The notes under the pieces: generated by a model
Databases searched by the model: none
The model's input: the letters and a program-made list of their open reading frames with translations, nothing else
What the model was told of the DNA's origin: nothing
Shown here: piece by piece, positions 15,760 through 19,220 of the stretch
How the letters are laid out: each line of letters starts with the position of its first letter
How positions within the stretch are numbered: the stretch's first letter is position 1
DNA from: J134 sp964484045
GTDB taxonomy: Bacteria > Pseudomonadota > Alphaproteobacteria > Sphingomonadales > Rhodothalassiaceae
Length of the DNA stretch: 19,220 nt
Assembly (NCBI GenBank): GCA_964484045.1
Contig: CAZAEP010000016.1
Coordinates: 1 to 19,220, forward strand
Reading direction: 5' to 3'
Program-made: the position numbers and the translations under genes

Positions 15760-16080
15760 GGTTCCTGCGGTCTCCTTCGGTTCCAACATAGGGGCGCGCT
15801 TCCCTGCGGCCAAGCCCTGCCGGCATGCGCACGGCGGGCCGCGCCGCGCCGGGGGCCGTGACGGGACCGCGGGGCCGGTTCCAAAGGAGCGGAAAATGCT
15901 CTATAGGTGCGCGCGCCGATCGCGGCAGGCCGATCAAGGGAGGACCGGGCGCGCCTCGGCCGGATCGGTCAATTTGTCTCATCTTCACGGAAGGGGGATT
16001 GTCCTATGCTGAGCGGGGCCCTAAAAGGCCATCAAAGCGGGCCCTCGAGGCGCGAGAGAAAAGATCAATTGAGAAGGACC
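15760..16080. promoter_or_regulatory. Divergent tldD-coxB intergenic region
   Basis: These 321 bp contain no gene I can support. Toward tldD there is the promoter described separately. Toward coxB there are two weak candidates: TTCCAA-N17-TATAGG (15879-15907) and a TATGCT -10-like element at 16005-16010. The expected coxB leader contains two copies of the self-complementary GGGCCC, near 16015 and 16037, that could pair. An 8-bp palindrome TCAATTGA lies just before the AGAAGG ribosome site of coxB. The 9-mer CGGTTCCAA occurs at 15778 and 15876. Confidence 0.4.
15785..15813 (-). promoter_or_regulatory. Candidate tldD promoter
   Basis: On the minus strand TTGGCC (-35, 4/6) and TATGTT (-10, 4/6) are separated by 17 bp. 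The start near 15778 gives a leader of about 20 nt containing AAGGAG before ATG 15759. Confidence 0.4.
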
Positions 16081-16998
16081 ATGGTGACAGGCAAGCGAAT
16101 GGGCGCCCTCGTGGCGTTTGCCGCCGCATTTGTGGCGAACAGCGCCACGGGGCAGGAAATTGCGAAGGCCACGGACGGGCAGATGGGCTTCATGGCGCCG
16201 GCGACGCCGGTCATGGAGCAGATCGAGAAATTTCACAATGAGCTCCTGTTCATTATCATTCCGATCTGCCTGTTCGTCGCCGGCCTGCTCCTGTGGGTGA
16301 TGCTGCGCTACAACCGGCGGGCCAATCCGCAGCCGTCGAAGACGACCCACAATACGATTCTCGAGATCGTCTGGACGGCGGTGCCGATCGCGATTCTGGT
16401 GATGATCGCGGTGCCGAGCTTCAAGCTCCTCTATCTCGAGGACACGACGCCCCCGGCCGATCTGGTGATCAAGGTCACCGGGCATCAGTGGTACTGGTCC
16501 TACGAATATCCCGATGCCGACAATATGGCGTTCGACGCCATCATGCTGCCGGCGAAGTATTTCGATGACCCCTCGCCGGCGACGCAGGCCGAGCGCAAGC
16601 GGGCGGAGGCGCAGCTCGCGGCGTTCCTCGGGCGCGCGGCCCCGCCCGAGACCTATCGCCTTCTCGATACCGATACCCGCGTCGTGGTGCCGGTGAACAA
16701 GGTGGTCAAGCTGCTCATCACATCGACCGACGTGATCCATTCCTGGGCCATGCCGGCCTTCGGGATCAAGCTCGATGCGGTGCCCGGGCGGCTCAACGAG
16801 ACCTGGTTCAAGGCGACCCGAATCGGCACCTATTACGGCCAATGCTCGGAGATCTGCGGCATCGGCCACTCCTTCATGCCGATTGTCGTCGAGGTCGTCT
16901 CGGAGGACGACTTCGAGAAATGGCTGGCGAAGACCCGCGCCGAATACGCGGCCGTCGACAGCGCACCGGTCCGGATGGCCGCGCTCGCACATCGCTGA
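16081..16998 (+). CDS. coxB: Cytochrome c oxidase subunit II (CuA)
   Basis: A 305-aa subunit II (ctaC) of the aa3-type oxidase, which takes electrons from cytochrome c through the dinuclear CuA centre. Residues 1-24 are a signal peptide (cleavage near SATG-QEIA). Membrane helices lie at about 55-75 and 93-115, and the CuA cupredoxin domain is periplasmic. The electron-entry aromatic motif is GHQWYWSYEYPD (134-145). CuA ligands are His220 in DVIHSW, then Cys255, Glu257, Cys259, His263 and Met266 in CSEICGIGHSFMP. A charged insertion at about 160-190, PATQAERKRAEAQLAAF, enlarges the loop between the first strands. No C-terminal cytochrome c domain is fused. The ATG at 16081 has AGAAGG close upstream; a start at 16099 would also leave a signal peptide. 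It is the first gene of coxB-coxA-ctaB. Confidence 0.97.
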   Translation: MVTGKRMGALVAFAAAFVANSATGQEIAKATDGQMGFMAPATPVMEQIEKFHNELLFIIIPICLFVAGLLLWVMLRYNRRANPQPSKTTHNTILEIVWTAVPIAILVMIAVPSFKLLYLEDTTPPADLVIKVTGHQWYWSYEYPDADNMAFDAIMLPAKYFDDPSPATQAERKRAEAQLAAFLGRAAPPETYRLLDTDTRVVVPVNKVVKLLITSTDVIHSWAMPAFGIKLDAVPGRLNETWFKATRIGTYYGQCSEICGIGHSFMPIVVEVVSEDDFEKWLAKTRAEYAAVDSAPVRMAALAHR

Positions 16999-17033
16999 AT
17001 TCCGTCATCACGCGTCGATCAAGGGACGAAACA

Positions 17034-18680
17034 ATGGTGAACACCGCTCCCGCCCATGCTTCCGATCATGCCGCCGGGCACCATGATCATCCGACCGGGC
17101 TCAGGCGTTACCTCTATTCGACGAACCACAAGGATATCGGCTTCATGTATCTGTGGTTCGCCGCCATCGCCGGGATCATCGGCTTTCTCATGTCGGTGGC
17201 GATCCGGGTCGAACTCGCCGAGCCCGGCGTGCAGTTCCTGCCCCTGTTCACCGGCGGCGACGCGGCGGCCGCGCATCAGCTCTACAATGTGCTGATCACC
17301 GGACACGGGCTGATCATGATCTTCTTCATGGTCATGCCGGCGCTCATCGGCGGTTTCGGCAATGTCTTCATTCCGATCATGATCGGGGCGCCGGACATGG
17401 CCTTTCCGCGCATGAACAATATCAGCTTCTGGCTGCTGCCGGTGTCGTTCACCCTGCTTCTGCTGTCGATGTTCGTCGAAGGGCCGCCGGGCATGGACGG
17501 CGTCGGCGCCGGCTGGACCGTCTATCCGCCGCTCTCGTCGCTCGCCGGACATCCCGGACCGGCGATGGACCTGGCGATCTTCTCGCTCCATCTCGCCGGC
17601 ATGTCCTCGATCCTCGGCGCCATCAACTTCATCACCACGATCCTGAACATGCGCGCGCCGGGCATGACCATGTACAAGATGCCGCTCTTCGCCTGGTCGG
17701 TGCTGGTGACCGCCTTCCTGCTGCTGCTCGCCCTGCCGGTGCTCGCGGGCGCCATCACCATGCTGCTGTTCGACCGCAATTTCGGCACCAATTTCTTCGA
17801 GGCCGCACAGGGCGGCGATCCGATCCTGTTCCAGCACCTGTTCTGGTATTTCGGCCACCCCGAGGTCTATATCCTGATCCTGCCCGGCTTCGGCATCATC
17901 AGCCACGTGGTCTCGACCTTTTCGAAGAAGCCGGTCTTCGGCTATCTCGGCATGGCCTATGCCATGGTCTTCATCGGCTTCATCGGATTCGTCGTCTGGG
18001 CGCACCACATGTACACGGTGGGCCTCGATGTCGACACCAAGGCCTATTTCGTGATGGCGACGATGGTCATCGCGGTGCCGACGGGGGTGAAGATCTTCTC
18101 CTGGATCGCCACCATGTGGGGCGGCTCGATCGAGTTCAAGACGCCGATGCTGTGGGCCATCGGCTTCATCTTCCTCTTCACCGTCGGCGGCGTCACCGGC
18201 GTCGTGCTCGCCAATGCCGGCGTCGATACCGTGCTTCACGACACCTATTACGTGGTGGCGCATTTCCACTATGTGCTCTCGCTCGGCGCCGTGTTCGCGA
18301 TCTTTGCCGGCTTCTACTACTGGATCGGCAAGATGAGTGGGCGGCAGTATCCGGAATGGGCCGGGCAGGTGCATTTCTGGCTCACCTTCATCGGCGTCAA
18401 TATCGTCTTCTTCCCGATGCATTTCCTGGGGCTTGCCGGCATGCCGCGGCGCTATGTCGACTACCCGGACGGTTACGCCTTCTGGCACCATGTCTCGACC
18501 CTCGGCGTCTATATCACGGCGGTGGGAATGGTCTGGTTCATCGGCCTCGTCGCCTATACGCTGCTCAGGGGCAGGAAGGCGGCGGCCAACCCCTGGGGCG
18601 AGGGGGCGACGACGCTCGAATGGACGCTGCCGTCGCCGCCGCCCTTCCATCAGTTCACGGAACTGCCGGTCATCAAATGA
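17034..18680 (+). CDS. coxA: Cytochrome c oxidase subunit I (aa3 type, A1 family)
   Basis: A 548-aa, 12-helix catalytic subunit (ctaD) that reduces O2 to water and pumps protons. Heme a ligands are His91 and His412. Heme a3 is held by His410 and CuB by His275, His324 and His325, with the cross-linked Tyr279 in GHPEVYI. The D-channel entry is Asp121 (GAPDMAFPRMNN) and its end Glu277. The K-channel has Lys353 in PTGVKIFSW. The Glu in GHPEV puts it in the A1 class, like the Paracoccus and Rhodobacter aa3 oxidases. A His-rich N-terminus (SDHAAGHHDHP) precedes the first helix. The ATG at 17034 lies 35 bp after coxB, with AAGGGACG upstream. The next gene supplies heme A synthesis. Subunit III and ctaG are presumably beyond the window. 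Confidence 0.98.
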   Translation: MVNTAPAHASDHAAGHHDHPTGLRRYLYSTNHKDIGFMYLWFAAIAGIIGFLMSVAIRVELAEPGVQFLPLFTGGDAAAAHQLYNVLITGHGLIMIFFMVMPALIGGFGNVFIPIMIGAPDMAFPRMNNISFWLLPVSFTLLLLSMFVEGPPGMDGVGAGWTVYPPLSSLAGHPGPAMDLAIFSLHLAGMSSILGAINFITTILNMRAPGMTMYKMPLFAWSVLVTAFLLLLALPVLAGAITMLLFDRNFGTNFFEAAQGGDPILFQHLFWYFGHPEVYILILPGFGIISHVVSTFSKKPVFGYLGMAYAMVFIGFIGFVVWAHHMYTVGLDVDTKAYFVMATMVIAVPTGVKIFSWIATMWGGSIEFKTPMLWAIGFIFLFTVGGVTGVVLANAGVDTVLHDTYYVVAHFHYVLSLGAVFAIFAGFYYWIGKMSGRQYPEWAGQVHFWLTFIGVNIVFFPMHFLGLAGMPRRYVDYPDGYAFWHHVSTLGVYITAVGMVWFIGLVAYTLLRGRKAAANPWGEGATTLEWTLPSPPPFHQFTELPVIK

Positions 18681-18729
18681 GGAGTCGGATCGGGGCGGCG
18701 CCCGCGTCGCCCCGCCCGCAGGGGGCGCA

Positions 18730-19220
18730 ATGTCAGAAACGGCAACGGCCATGAGCGAAGGGGCGGCGACGGTCGTCCATGGCGGCGGCGATGCCCGCGA
18801 CTATGCGCTGCTCCTGAAGCCGCGGGTGATGTCGCTCGTGCTCTTCACCGCCTTCGTCGGCATGACCGCGGCGCCCGGCGCCCTGCATCCGGTGCTCGCC
18901 TTCGCCGCCCTCTTGGCCATCGCGGTCGGGGCCGGCGCCGCGGGGGCGCTCAACATGTGGTACGACGCCGATATCGACGCCAAGATGGCGCGCACGCGAG
19001 GCCGTCCGCTGCCGGCGGGGCGCCTGGCACGCGGCGAGGCGCTCGCCTTCGGGCTCGTGCTCGCCGTCGCCGCCGTGGTCTTCATGGGGCTCGTGGTCAA
19101 TCTGACGGCGGCGGCGCTTCTTGCGCTCACCATCGCCTTCTACGTCGTCGTCTACACCATGTGGCTCAAGCGCCGGACGCCGCACAATATCGTCATCGGC
19201 GGCGCGGCCGGCGCCTTTCC
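18730..19220 (+). CDS. ctaB: Protoheme IX farnesyltransferase (heme O synthase), 3' end outside window
   Basis: CtaB (COX10) attaches a farnesyl group to heme B to give heme O, the precursor of heme A in the aa3 oxidase. About 163 residues are visible. After a short Ala/Ser/Gly-rich N-terminus comes DYALLLKPRVMSLVLFTAF, the first membrane helix with the family LLKPRV motif. The prenyltransferase motif is ALNMWYDADIDAKMARTRGR (about 75-94), with Asn and the two Asp that bind Mg-diphosphate, followed by PLPAGRL. The second conserved motif YTMWLKRRTPHNIVIGGAAG lies near the window end. ATG 18730 has GGGGG upstream; ATG 18751 is an alternative. It lies 49 bp after coxA in the usual coxB-coxA-ctaB order. 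Confidence 0.96.
   Translation, partial: MSETATAMSEGAATVVHGGGDARDYALLLKPRVMSLVLFTAFVGMTAAPGALHPVLAFAALLAIAVGAGAAGALNMWYDADIDAKMARTRGRPLPAGRLARGEALAFGLVLAVAAVVFMGLVVNLTAAALLALTIAFYVVVYTMWLKRRTPHNIVIGGAAGAF

Noticed and set aside
15778..15884. Direct repeat CGGTTCCAA 98 bp apart in the tldD-coxB gap
   Set aside because: Nine bases with no symmetry or helical phasing; chance is adequate.
17019..18752. Long minus-strand open frame (577 codons) opposite coxA
   Set aside because: Its translation is an Asp/Glu/His/Arg-rich shadow of coxA, whose catalytic residues are all visible on the plus strand.

Overview
The window is GC-rich chromosomal DNA from an alphaproteobacterium, most likely a Rhodospirillales-like or related lineage; I cannot name the genus. 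The inference rests on alphaproteobacterial-type tRNA-Phe, the infA-maf-rng-yacG operon, the tldD / coxB-coxA-ctaB arrangement, and many PAS/EAL/MCP signalling proteins. I see no insertion sequences, prophage or CRISPR.

Layout. Positions 1-1022 (minus) hold murA, cut off at its 3' end. Upstream are a 53-aa protein (1221-1382, minus), tRNA-Thr(GGT) (1489-1563, plus) and, converging on it, tRNA-Phe(GAA) (1697-1772, minus) with a good promoter. The compact minus-strand operon infA - maf - RNase E/G - yacG (4334 to 1900) overlaps or nearly abuts at each junction. Divergent from infA, a plus-strand signalling block encodes an Aer-type PAS protein (4620-5165) translationally coupled to a soluble methyl-accepting chemotaxis protein (5162-6409). 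A PAS-EAL cyclic-di-GMP phosphodiesterase candidate (6526-8121) follows and ends in a strong hairpin.

The most unusual part is 8150-12162. A two-gene cassette encodes (i) an exported protein with an N-terminal class I cytochrome c domain joined to a long beta-rich, probably outer-membrane barrel domain, and (ii) an exported protein with a large helical (alpha/alpha toroid-like) domain joined to a C-terminal cytochrome c domain. Upstream are two TCAC-N6-GTGA elements exactly 21 bp apart and a sequence matching the FNR/FixK anaerobox. Together these suggest an oxygen-responsive envelope electron-transfer or oxidation system. I do not recognise it as a characterised system.

Then come ubiD (ubiquinone biosynthesis, possibly leaderless), a convergent charged low-complexity protein (13784-14185, minus) preceded by a CtrA-like box, and tldD (minus). 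Divergent from tldD is the aa3-type cytochrome c oxidase cluster coxB (ctaC) - coxA (ctaD) - ctaB, with ctaB running off the end. Respiration is a theme of the right half: ubiquinone synthesis, heme A synthesis, terminal oxidase and the cytochrome fusion cassette. The left half combines housekeeping with energy-taxis and c-di-GMP signalling.
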